DNA of 64,000 nt. Origin: an uncultured Mucilaginibacter sp. (lineage in GTDB: Bacteria; Bacteroidota; Bacteroidia; Sphingobacteriales; Sphingobacteriaceae). The notes under the pieces are model-generated. The model had not been told where the DNA came from. It saw only the letters and a list, made by a program, of their open reading frames with translations, and did not search any database. Shown in pieces: positions 45,535-53,128 of this stretch. Location: the NCBI RefSeq assembly GCF_903893715.1, contig NZ_CAITNG010000129.1, positions 25,620-89,619 on the forward strand. The letters run 5' to 3'. The translations under genes were made by a program, and so were the position numbers. Every line of letters starts with the position of its first letter. Position 1 is the stretch's first letter.

Positions 45535-47826
45535 TTGGATTATTTACAGGGATTAAACCCATCGCAACGTGAGGCGGTATTACAAACCGAAGGGCCAGTG
45601 ATGATCATCGCGGGCGCGGGTTCGGGCAAAACACGGGTTATTACATATAGGGTGGCGCATTTGATACATAAGGGCGTCGACTCGTTCAACATACTGGTAC
45701 TTACCTTTACCAACAAGGCCGCCCGCGAAATGCGCGAGCGTATTATGCATGCCGCAGGCCCCGAGGCCAAAAACATCTGGATGGGTACCTTCCACTCCGT
45801 GTTTGCCAAATTACTGCGCGTGGAGGCCGATAAGATAGGTTATCCCAACAACTTTACCATTTACGATACCGACGACAGCAAAAGCGTGCTGCGCGCCATC
45901 GTAAAGGAAATGAACCTCGATGATAAGCTGTACAATATCAATTTTGTGTTGAACCGCATATCTGCATCAAAAAATAACCTGATCAGCTGGCAGGAATATC
46001 AAAGCAATGATGGCATACAGGCCGACGATTTTTCGAGCGGACGTGGCATGCTGGGCAAAATTTTTGAAAACTATGTGAACCGCTGCTTCCGCGCCGGGGC
46101 GATGGATTTTGATGACCTGCTGTACAAAACCAACGAACTGCTGAAACTGCACCCCGATGTGCTGTACAAATACCAGAACAAGTTTAAATACCTGATGGTG
46201 GACGAGTATCAGGATACCAACTTTTCGCAATACCTTATCGTGAAGAAACTGGCCTCGATAAACGAGAATATTTGTGTGGTGGGCGATGACGCGCAGAGTA
46301 TCTATGCCTTTCGCGGGGCGAACATCCAGAACATATTGAATTTTGAGAAGGATTATCCTGACCTGAAAGTGTTTAAGCTGGAGCAAAACTACCGCTCCAC
46401 GCAGAACATTGTGAACGTGGCCAACAGCATCATATCCAACAATAAAGAGCAGCTAAAAAAGAACGTTTACAGCGAGAAAGAACAGGGCGACAAGATAAAG
46501 ATACTGCGTGCCTTCAGCGATAACGAGGAAGGTAAGATGACGGCCGAATCGATCATGCAGGAGCGTGCCAATAAGGGCATGAACTGGCACGATTTCGCGA
46601 TACTATACCGCACCAACGCGCAATCCCGCTCTATGGAGGAAGGTTTGCGCAAGCTCAATATCCCTTACAAAATATACGGGGGCCTGTCATTTTATCAACG
46701 TAAGGAAATAAAGGACCTGATCGCCTACTTCCGGCTCACGTTTAACCCGAGTGATGAAGAAGCCTTGAAACGGGTGATCAACTATCCAAAACGCGGTATT
46801 GGCGATACGACGGTGGACAGGATCATTATCACCGCCGGTGAAAAAGACAAGACCGTTTGGGAGATCATGGCCGACGGTCAACAATACCTTGACGGACGCA
46901 TTAACGCCCTGATATATCCCTTTGTAACGATGATACAGAGCTTCCAGGTGATCACCAAAAGCCTTAACGCCTATGATGCCGCCCTGCACATCGCGCAGCA
47001 CAGCGGCTTGTTAAAAGACCTGTACGAGGACAAAAGCGTAGAGGGCCTGAACCGCTACGAAAACATACAGGAACTGCTGAATGGTATAAAAGAGTTTAGC
47101 GAGCGCGAGGACATTGAAGAAAAAGGCTTAGATGTTTTTATGCAGGACATTGCCCTGCTCACCAACGACGATAACGACAAGAACAAGGATGCCGATACGG
47201 TATCGCTAATGACGATACACTCGAGCAAGGGCCTCGAATTTCCGCATGTGTATGTGGTGGGTTTGGAAGAGAATTTGTTCCCTTCGCAAATGAGTTTGAA
47301 CTCGCGCAGCGACCTAGAAGAGGAACGGCGCCTGTTTTACGTGGCCGTTACCCGTGCCGAAAGCAAGCTTACCATCAGTTATGCCACATCGCGGTTTAAG
47401 TTTGGTACGCTGATCAGTTGCGAACCGAGCCGCTTTTTGGATGAGATAGACGCGCAATATTTGGAGCTTGATTTTACCGCCAAAAAACAGCCTACCGGCA
47501 ACCCGTTTTTTGACGATGAGCGCAGCGAATGGGCCAGCAAGGATGCATTCAGCAAACCTAAACCCGCCATCGCGCCAAAGGGTGCCGCGGCACCCAGGCC
47601 CAAAACAACCTCCATCCTCGCGAAAGCGCATGTGCCCTCGGCGGGCTTCGCGCCAAGCGATACCAGCAACCTGCAGGTGGGCATGGAAGTGGAGCACGAG
47701 CGTTTTGGCTATGGCAAAGTGGTGAGCATGGATACCAAACCCGATTTAAAAGCCACCATATTTTTTAAAGAGGTTGGGCAAAAACAGTTGTTGCTGAAGT
47801 TTGCGAAGTTGAGGATTGTGGGTTAG
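45535..47826 (+). CDS. UvrD/PcrA-type ATP-dependent DNA helicase
   Basis: The 763-residue superfamily-1A helicase has a Q motif/N-terminus MDYLQGLNPSQREAV, Walker A IIAGAGSGKTRVI, Walker B LMVDEYQDTNFSQY, VVGDDAQSIYAFRGA, an EQNYRST motif and late VSLMTIHSSKGLEF and FYVAVTRAE. It unwinds 3'-5' in repair and replication. A Pro-rich linker precedes a short C-terminal Tudor-like module (VEHERFGYGKVVSM). The start is TTG: it gives the conserved N-terminus, AGAGGAG precedes it, and no ATG fits. Its last 62 bp overlap the convergent nuclease-like gene. Confidence 0.93.
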   Translation: MDYLQGLNPSQREAVLQTEGPVMIIAGAGSGKTRVITYRVAHLIHKGVDSFNILVLTFTNKAAREMRERIMHAAGPEAKNIWMGTFHSVFAKLLRVEADKIGYPNNFTIYDTDDSKSVLRAIVKEMNLDDKLYNINFVLNRISASKNNLISWQEYQSNDGIQADDFSSGRGMLGKIFENYVNRCFRAGAMDFDDLLYKTNELLKLHPDVLYKYQNKFKYLMVDEYQDTNFSQYLIVKKLASINENICVVGDDAQSIYAFRGANIQNILNFEKDYPDLKVFKLEQNYRSTQNIVNVANSIISNNKEQLKKNVYSEKEQGDKIKILRAFSDNEEGKMTAESIMQERANKGMNWHDFAILYRTNAQSRSMEEGLRKLNIPYKIYGGLSFYQRKEIKDLIAYFRLTFNPSDEEALKRVINYPKRGIGDTTVDRIIITAGEKDKTVWEIMADGQQYLDGRINALIYPFVTMIQSFQVITKSLNAYDAALHIAQHSGLLKDLYEDKSVEGLNRYENIQELLNGIKEFSEREDIEEKGLDVFMQDIALLTNDDNDKNKDADTVSLMTIHSSKGLEFPHVYVVGLEENLFPSQMSLNSRSDLEEERRLFYVAVTRAESKLTISYATSRFKFGTLISCEPSRFLDEIDAQYLELDFTAKKQPTGNPFFDDERSEWASKDAFSKPKPAIAPKGAAAPRPKTTSILAKAHVPSAGFAPSDTSNLQVGMEVEHERFGYGKVVSMDTKPDLKATIFFKEVGQKQLLLKFAKLRIVG

Positions 47827-48913
47827 ACATAGCACTTTCTATATTGATAAACTTATTCCAATCCAAATAATGCGGGTATACACCGTTGGTTTCAGTCAAA
47901 GAATTTACAAGTTCATCTATTGAAGTTTCATTGTTTCTAAAGGCAACCATAGCTCCCAAAAGTTGGGTTGTACTCATCAAACAATGCTCTCTATTTGAAG
48001 AGAACTTTAACATTTGATTTGGAAACACATCCTCTGTCCTATCTTGTAAAGGCTTGTCTTTAAATGCATTTACAATTAATATTGCCTTTGGTTTAAAATC
48101 CATTTCTAAATGAAACTCACTACTCCATTTTTCCAACTGTGCTGCGTTTTTTTCTGCGGCAGATTTAGTCAATCCCTTTATTTCAATTACAAAATATTGC
48201 TCCAAGTATTTTAATCGCAAATCGTCACGGCCTTCTTTTGTTTCAAGTATTTCAAATCCAATTTCCTCCAAACAACTTCTAACTATTAACTCTAAATCTT
48301 TACCTCCGCTCGATAAAAGGGTTTTAAACTCTTTAATACTTAGAAGTTTATTGTCTATATTTCTAACATTTGCTTCTATTTTAGCTATTTCCTCAGTTAA
48401 TTTGATTCTATCATTAATTAGGTCTCTTTCATTAAAAACATGATAATTATTCAACCATACAGGTCCGGTTTTTATTATCACATCGTCGGTTTCAATCACA
48501 GACATACATTTTTCCAAATCATAAAGAAAAGTATTTCGTTCAACTTTAAGTAAACCACGATTTATTGATTGATCAATTTCCGGAATAAATAAAATACCCC
48601 TTTCATAAAATGAAATACATTTGTCAATTTCTTTGACTTTCGCGATGACATTTTGGGGCTTAGTATCTACATACGATTTATAACTCAAGTATTTCTTTTG
48701 CCTTAAAAAAAAGTCCTTGAATGGTGACTCTAGTATATCGTAATTCCTCCCCGTGTATTTAACTGTTTTGTATGAAAAGAAAGGACAAAAATCTTCAATA
48801 CTTGTATTCTTGACAAGTTGATTGATTTTCTTGGGCGCCGGAATAATAATAACTAACTTTTTTCCATGATTTAAATAAATCTTCAACTCATCAAAATGTT
48901 CGTTTGCACTCAT
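47765..48913 (-). CDS. PD-(D/E)XK nuclease-like protein, probably the C-terminal part of a frameshifted gene
   Basis: The 382-residue frame has a mixed alpha/beta N-terminus (KIYLNHGKKLVIIIPAPKKI), a coiled-coil-like stretch around 165-200, and a C-terminal restriction-endonuclease-like domain. Candidate catalytic residues are E216, D230/D231 (GRDDLRL) and E244-x-K246 (VIEIKG). The last 20 residues (SNPQSSTSQTSATTV) come from sequence antisense to the helicase end and look like read-through. The next frame upstream (48891-49091) appears to hold the missing N-terminus. The base composition is more AT-rich than the neighbours. I know no named family; nuclease activity is inferred from motif spacing. 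Confidence 0.62.
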   Translation of the reverse strand: MSANEHFDELKIYLNHGKKLVIIIPAPKKINQLVKNTSIEDFCPFFSYKTVKYTGRNYDILESPFKDFFLRQKKYLSYKSYVDTKPQNVIAKVKEIDKCISFYERGILFIPEIDQSINRGLLKVERNTFLYDLEKCMSVIETDDVIIKTGPVWLNNYHVFNERDLINDRIKLTEEIAKIEANVRNIDNKLLSIKEFKTLLSSGGKDLELIVRSCLEEIGFEILETKEGRDDLRLKYLEQYFVIEIKGLTKSAAEKNAAQLEKWSSEFHLEMDFKPKAILIVNAFKDKPLQDRTEDVFPNQMLKFSSNREHCLMSTTQLLGAMVAFRNNETSIDELVNSLTETNGVYPHYLDWNKFINIESAMSNPQSSTSQTSATTVFAQPL

Positions 48914-49091
48914 CCTCGAAATTACTGATTACCACAATCGACTCTGGGGTTTCCGTATTGGTTACTCCGAATTGTCGAATAATGTGATGCAAATCCATTA
49001 TAATAAGGTCATAGTCAAAAAAGCTTGAATGACCACGGAAATCTATTTGTTCAATATCAACAAGAATCGCCCCTATTTGTCCTATAACCAT
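48891..49091 (-). CDS. Upstream fragment of the split nuclease-like gene
   Basis: The 66-residue frame (MVIGQIGAILVDIEQIDFRG..., with FFDYDLIIMDLHHIIRQ) reads like the first two strands of a Rossmann-type domain that continues in the next frame as LKIYLNHGKKLVIII. The fragments overlap by 23 bp and differ by one base. Removing one T from the TTTT at 48895-48898 would join them as CKRTFDELKIYLNHGKKL and give one protein of about 442 residues. A TATATTTG box at 49110-49117 supports 49091 as the true gene start. Confidence 0.5.
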   Translation of the reverse strand: MVIGQIGAILVDIEQIDFRGHSSFFDYDLIIMDLHHIIRQFGVTNTETPESIVVISNFEDECKRTF

Positions 49092-49109
49092 TTAAATAGA
49101 ATTTTCAAA

Positions 49110-49117
49110 CAAATATA
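49110..49117 (-). promoter_or_regulatory. Candidate -7 box (TATATTTG) for the split nuclease gene
   Basis: The match to TAnnTTTG is exact on the - strand, about 19 bp before the ATG at 49091. No clear -33 element. Confidence 0.4.
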
Positions 49118-49188
49118 TCATTAATGTGGTATGGCATTTGCCACCATTTGCGCTAAGCAGAATTGCAAACTCTGAATAATGTTAACTT

Positions 49189-49233
49189 AATAGTTAGACA
49201 CGAGCGCAAAAAAGAGCGTATTGCCTAACTATT
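49189..49233. repeat. Inverted repeat at the end of the 42-residue ORF
   Basis: AATAGTTAGACA (49189-49200) pairs with TGCCTAACTATT (49222-49233) at 11 of 12 positions, with two GAGCG words and an A-run between. It covers the small ORF's stop. It could act as an RNA end structure, but it is not a standard terminator. Confidence 0.5.
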
Positions 49234-49357
49234 TTTTAGGGTTTGACCCAGGACCAGGCTTCGCCACATTTATTTTTAAAATATTAGTGGGTGGTTTTAC
49301 TTGGTTACTTTTTACATCTACTTTGACGTAATTTAACTTAACTAACTCCTTTTTCAT
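49229..49357 (-). CDS. Candidate 42-residue basic, Pro-rich small protein overlapping the DUF6338-like gene
   Basis: A short frame (begins MKKELVKLNYVKVDVKSN, ends AKPGPGSNPKK) starts 20 bp inside the 3' end of the membrane-protein gene and stops at 49229. The overlap suggests translational coupling. It has no recognised domain. Its small size makes it the least certain gene in this patch. Confidence 0.4.
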   Translation of the reverse strand: MKKELVKLNYVKVDVKSNQVKPPTNILKINVAKPGPGSNPKK

Positions 49358-50024
49358 TTTTTTCCGGTTCTATTAAATTTGCTTGTTCTATTATTACTTT
49401 GTCTTTAGGTAAACTGATATATATTTTCGGTATTTCATATAATTCTTTATATTCTTCATCTTTAAAATACCGATAAACTGTAACTTCATTTAACACCAGT
49501 TCTTTAAAATCTTCTGATTCAGAAAATGCTTGAACAGATCCAAGATAAACTAATTCATTAGGAATGTCTTTAACATATACCCATGATAAGCAGTTTTCAT
49601 TTAGAAAATTGGAATAAAGATTTTCGTCGCCGTATTTGTTTGAAATCCCTAATTTAAAAGCGTATTTATTCAATAGATTATGGTGACTTATTTTAACGCT
49701 AATTAGCCCTATAAACGTAGCAGCCAAACTTGCTAACATTATTTCGTTGTAAGGAATTATATTACTGTTATTTAAGTCCTTAAACGCATGTATCGTCTCA
49801 TATTCTAATTTATATTTTGCGAACAAATTATTAACAAAAATATACAGGTAGTATAATGTCTGAATCGTTAAATAGGAAACGACTCCTTCAGTAATAGCAA
49901 TCAAAACAAACATAAAATCAGACCTTTCTTTATGCCTAACTGTCAGCCTCCTATATAACAAAGCTGCTAATAAACCAGGGAATAAAAGAACAATTAATTT
50001 TAATGCTAAATTTGAAATGTTCAT
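49338..50024 (-). CDS. DUF6338-like membrane protein
   Basis: The 228-residue protein has about three N-terminal membrane segments (LALKLIVLLFPGLLAALLY, the helix around residues 37-65, and MLASLAATFIGLISV). A soluble C-terminal half has strands WVYVKDIPNELVYLGSVQAF and LVLNEVTVYRYF. This layout matches DUF6338, a family of unknown function. The composition is AT-rich, as in the neighbouring split nuclease. It is divergent from the DUF1801 gene. Confidence 0.55.
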   Translation of the reverse strand: MNISNLALKLIVLLFPGLLAALLYRRLTVRHKERSDFMFVLIAITEGVVSYLTIQTLYYLYIFVNNLFAKYKLEYETIHAFKDLNNSNIIPYNEIMLASLAATFIGLISVKISHHNLLNKYAFKLGISNKYGDENLYSNFLNENCLSWVYVKDIPNELVYLGSVQAFSESEDFKELVLNEVTVYRYFKDEEYKELYEIPKIYISLPKDKVIIEQANLIEPEKNEKGVS

Positions 50025-50025
50025 T

Positions 50026-50039
50026 GTGTAAAGTTACAC
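50026..50039. promoter_or_regulatory. Operator-like palindrome GTGTAA-AG-TTACAC
   Basis: A perfect 6-bp inverted pair with a 2-bp spacer begins 1 bp upstream of the DUF6338-like start codon, in the gap shared with the divergent DUF1801 gene. Confidence 0.35.
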
Positions 50040-50113
50040 AAAATCTAAAAAAATTAGTATTGATTTTTCTAACATTATATATTTTTTTAAACATTAACAA
50101 ATCCAACCCCATC

Positions 50114-50530
50114 ATGACCATCACCGAGCACCTCAACCAGCAAGATCCTACCCGCCTGCCTTTGTTGCAGCAGCTGCATGCGGCCATTTTAAAGAACGAC
50201 CCCAGCGTTGAACCTGTTGTGGGCAGCATGATGGGCAAGCAGATGATATTGTATAATGACCGTGGCCATATGAAATACGCGCTGGCGAGTGTGAAAGATT
50301 ATATGAGCCTGCACGTGCTGCCCATGTATATGAACGCACCGATGCATCAAAAATATGAAGCCTTGCTGCCCAACGCCAAAATACAGAAAGGCTGTATAAA
50401 TTTTAAAGACGGCGGGGAAATGCCCCTGACTGTTGCTACCGCCCTGATAACAGATTGCGCGCCGATAGATCTGATCAAAATCAGGCAGGATTATTTGGAT
50501 GCGAAGAAGAAAAAGCCGAAAAAAGCTTGA
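50114..50530 (+). CDS. DUF1801 domain protein (YdhG-like)
   Basis: The 138-residue protein starts at 50114 (MTITEHLNQQDPTRLPLLQQ). It matches the DUF1801 (YdhG/CyaY-like fold) pattern, with VVGSMMGKQMILYNDRGH and the conserved aromatic/Lys C-terminal region ending KKKKPKKA. The role is unknown. Base composition returns to that of the core genes from here. Confidence 0.75.
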   Translation: MTITEHLNQQDPTRLPLLQQLHAAILKNDPSVEPVVGSMMGKQMILYNDRGHMKYALASVKDYMSLHVLPMYMNAPMHQKYEALLPNAKIQKGCINFKDGGEMPLTVATALITDCAPIDLIKIRQDYLDAKKKKPKKA

Positions 50531-50626
50531 AGCAGAAAGCTGAAAGTTACGGAGCTTTTTTCTGCTGTTCGTAGTTGCTTACCAACTATTATGCCTGTAG
50601 TCGGCAACTACAGTGAGACCGCATAA

Positions 50627-51196
50627 TTACATCACATCAATTACTATTTGTTTTAACAGCGGTACTACGTCTGTTTCGAACCAGGGGTTCTTTTTTTGCC
50701 ATATTTTGTTACGGGGCGATGGGTGTACCAGCGGCAAAAAGTTGGGCAAATGATGGTTGAAGTTACGCACGGTTTCGGTAAGGTTGGTTTTGCTGTTTGT
50801 TTTGAGGTAATAGTTTTGAGCGTATTGGCCGATAAGGATGGTGAGCTTAATATCGGGCATGCAGGCAAACAATTTTTGGTGCCATAGCGGCGCACATTCG
50901 GGTCGGGGTGGCATATCGCCCGAGGTGCCCTTGCCGGGGTAGCAAAAACCCATCGGCACTAAAGCAAAAATAGCCTCGTTGTAAAACTGCTCTTTGGTAA
51001 CACCCAGCCAACGGCGCAGTTCGTTGCCGCTCACATCGTCCCAAGGGATGCCGCTGTTTTGTACCTTTTGGCCGGGGGCCTGTCCGATGATGGCAATCCT
51101 GGCACCCTTGCCGGCCTGCACAACAGGTCGTGGCGGGTTGGGCAGAAATGACTGGCAAACAGTGCAGGCCCTGATGTCGGTAAGTAGCTTTTCCAT
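50627..51196 (-). CDS. Uracil-DNA glycosylase family protein
   Basis: The 189-residue protein has an N-terminal CxxC (CTVCQSF), the active-site strand IAIIGQAPGQK, and the loop LVHPSPRNKIW. This fits the family 4/5-like uracil-DNA glycosylase superfamily, which removes uracil or related bases from DNA. Whether the Cys residues hold an Fe-S cluster as in family 4 is unclear. Confidence 0.85.
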   Translation of the reverse strand: MEKLLTDIRACTVCQSFLPNPPRPVVQAGKGARIAIIGQAPGQKVQNSGIPWDDVSGNELRRWLGVTKEQFYNEAIFALVPMGFCYPGKGTSGDMPPRPECAPLWHQKLFACMPDIKLTILIGQYAQNYYLKTNSKTNLTETVRNFNHHLPNFLPLVHPSPRNKIWQKKNPWFETDVVPLLKQIVIDVM

Positions 51197-51319
51197 TTGA
51201 TGATTAAATGTAGGGTAATTTATCTACAATTTGCTTTTCCCGTCAATTTTCGCGATATTGTATGGATTGCAGGCTAAGGAGTCAATAGCCGGGACACAAA
51301 AGAAATGTTCTTTGAAAAT

Positions 51320-51339
51320 ATACCCATAAATACCCATAG
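51320..51339 (+). repeat. Tandem 10-bp ACCCATAAAT motif
   Basis: ATACCCATAAATACCCATAG is in a 286-bp non-coding gap (51197-51482). A variant, CACCCATATTTACCCATAA, follows at 51415. Nothing else in the gap could be supported. Confidence 0.65.
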
Positions 51340-51482
51340 CGATGGACGACAAAGGATGTAAAATGGAATTGAAAAATTCGACATTGAACATTCGAACTCC
51401 GAAATAAAAAACAGCACCCATATTTACCCATAATGAACATCCGGTAAATCGGTGTAATCAAATAAAAATCAGTGAAATCCCG

Positions 51483-52202
51483 CTACGAATCAAACTTATC
51501 CAATAGCTTTAACAGGGTATCAAAATCCTTGGGGTATGGGGCGTGTATGGTTACTTCGGTGTCTTCGTTGGTTTTGAAGGTAACCTCATAAGCATGCAGG
51601 GCAAAGCGCTTCATAATGGGCAGTTCTTCCTGATCTTTACCGATGCGGTAGCCGCGTTTGATCTCTGATAGGAAAACAGGCTTACCTTTGTACATCTCGT
51701 CGCCGGCGATGGAGGCGCGTTGGGTGGCCAGGTGGATGCGGATCTGGTGCATGCGGCCGGTTACAGGGCGACACTCCACCAAAGTATAGTGTCTGTAGTA
51801 TTTAAGCGATTGGAAATGGGTTTCGGCCTTTTTGCCTTCCTGGCGGCTGATGGTTACATTGCCTTTACCAACGTTAAGGATGGGCAGGTCAATTTGCAAA
51901 TCCTCGAACACATGGGTGCCTTCGATAACAGCGTGGTATATCTTTTTAACCTTGCGCCGCTCAAACTGCATCGACACAAAGCGGTAGGCTTCGGGGTTTT
52001 TGGCAATAATGAGTGCACCAGAGGTCTCTTTGTCGAGGCGGTGGCATATCTGTGCATCGGGCGAGTAAGCCTTGGCTAAACGCAGCATATTCACTTCGCC
52101 GCCTTCACGTTCGTCGAGCGAACTGACAAAGGGCGGTTTGTTTACAACGATGATATCAGGATCTTCGAACAGGATAAGATCGCGGAAATTGGGTATTTTC
52201 AT
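51483..52202 (-). CDS. RluA-family pseudouridine synthase
   Basis: The 239-residue protein has the catalytic motif HRLDKETSGALIIAKN (Asp) near residue 60, preceded by IVVNKPPFVSSL, and RPVTGRMHQIRIHLA. It modifies uridines in rRNA or tRNA. No S4 domain is present. The exact target cannot be told. Confidence 0.9.
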   Translation of the reverse strand: MKIPNFRDLILFEDPDIIVVNKPPFVSSLDEREGGEVNMLRLAKAYSPDAQICHRLDKETSGALIIAKNPEAYRFVSMQFERRKVKKIYHAVIEGTHVFEDLQIDLPILNVGKGNVTISRQEGKKAETHFQSLKYYRHYTLVECRPVTGRMHQIRIHLATQRASIAGDEMYKGKPVFLSEIKRGYRIGKDQEELPIMKRFALHAYEVTFKTNEDTEVTIHAPYPKDFDTLLKLLDKFDS

Positions 52203-52235
52203 TCTGCCGCAAATATCGCAAGAAATAAATGAAAA

Positions 52236-52335
52236 GTCATCCCGAACTTGTTTCGGGACCTCACTCGCTAAGCTGCAAGCTGACTTATCGTTCGTTTATC
52301 GTTCTGATGGGGTGCCGAAACAAGTTCGGCATGAC
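52236..52335. repeat. Intergenic inverted repeat (GTCATnCCGAACTTG type)
   Basis: Arms at 52236-52260 and 52311-52335 pair at 23 of 25 positions. The element fills the gap between the rluA-like gene and the response regulator. Hairpin repeats of this sort are widespread in Bacteroidota. Confidence 0.65.
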
Positions 52336-52346
52336 CGTTTGTGCAA

Positions 52347-53036
52347 TTAATGTAGTTCGAACTTATATCCTACGCCCTTAACGGTGGAAACATAAGTTTC
52401 GCCCAGTTTCTCACGTAGTTTACGGATGTGCACGTCGATGGTGCGGTTGGTAACCACCACGCTGTCTTCCCAAATGTTCTTTAAAATGATTTCGCGGGTA
52501 TATACTTTTCCGGGTTTTGATGCCAATAGGTATAGCAGTTCAAATTCCTTTTTGGCCAGCACAACCTTGTTACCGCCCTGGAATACCAGATAAGCTTCAC
52601 GGTCAATCACCAGGTCGCCTATTTCGAGTTTGTTGTCTGATACTTCTTCGGTTGGTGAGTTGCGGCGCAGGATGGCGTTTATACGGCTCACCAAGGCACG
52701 GGGCTTAATGGGTTTGGCTATGTAATCGTCGGCGCCAACGTTAAAGCCGGCAATTTCGGAGTACTCTTCGCTGCGGGCCGTCAAAAAAACCATGAAGGTA
52801 TTTTTAAACTCGGGCATAGTGCGCATAATACGACAGGCTTCTATCCCGTCCATCTTAGGCATCATAATGTCGAGGATAATAAGGTCGGGAAGTGCTTTTT
52901 TTGCTTCGGAAACAGCTTCCTGACCGTTGCTGGCCGTATAAACCTGATAGCCTTCTTTTTTTAAGTTGTATTCGATCAGCTCTAAAATATCCGGTTCATC
53001 ATCAACGATCAGGATTTTTTGCTTCGAAATGCTCAT
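52347..53036 (-). CDS. OmpR/PhoB-family response regulator
   Basis: The 229-residue protein has a receiver domain (ILIVDDEPDILELIEYN, with the phospho-Asp in DLIILDIMMPKMDG and Lys in IAKPIKPRAL) and a winged-helix output domain ending VVTNRTIDVHIRKLREKLG. It is a DNA-binding regulator. No sensor kinase is adjacent in this window, so its partner and targets are unknown. Confidence 0.92.
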   Translation of the reverse strand: MSISKQKILIVDDEPDILELIEYNLKKEGYQVYTASNGQEAVSEAKKALPDLIILDIMMPKMDGIEACRIMRTMPEFKNTFMVFLTARSEEYSEIAGFNVGADDYIAKPIKPRALVSRINAILRRNSPTEEVSDNKLEIGDLVIDREAYLVFQGGNKVVLAKKEFELLYLLASKPGKVYTREIILKNIWEDSVVVTNRTIDVHIRKLREKLGETYVSTVKGVGYKFELH

Positions 53037-53128
53037 AGGTTATTTTTTCCGTAAATGTATAAGCTTAAAGGTACTAAAACATTACCCCAATATTAACAAA
53101 TTGTTAATAGTTACATTAACTTAACTTA

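Noticed and set aside
49189..49233. Integron attC-like site suggested by GTTAGAC...GCCTAAC
   Set aside because: The core words are in the wrong order for attC (which has YYYAAC first and GTTRRR last), and no integrase is present.
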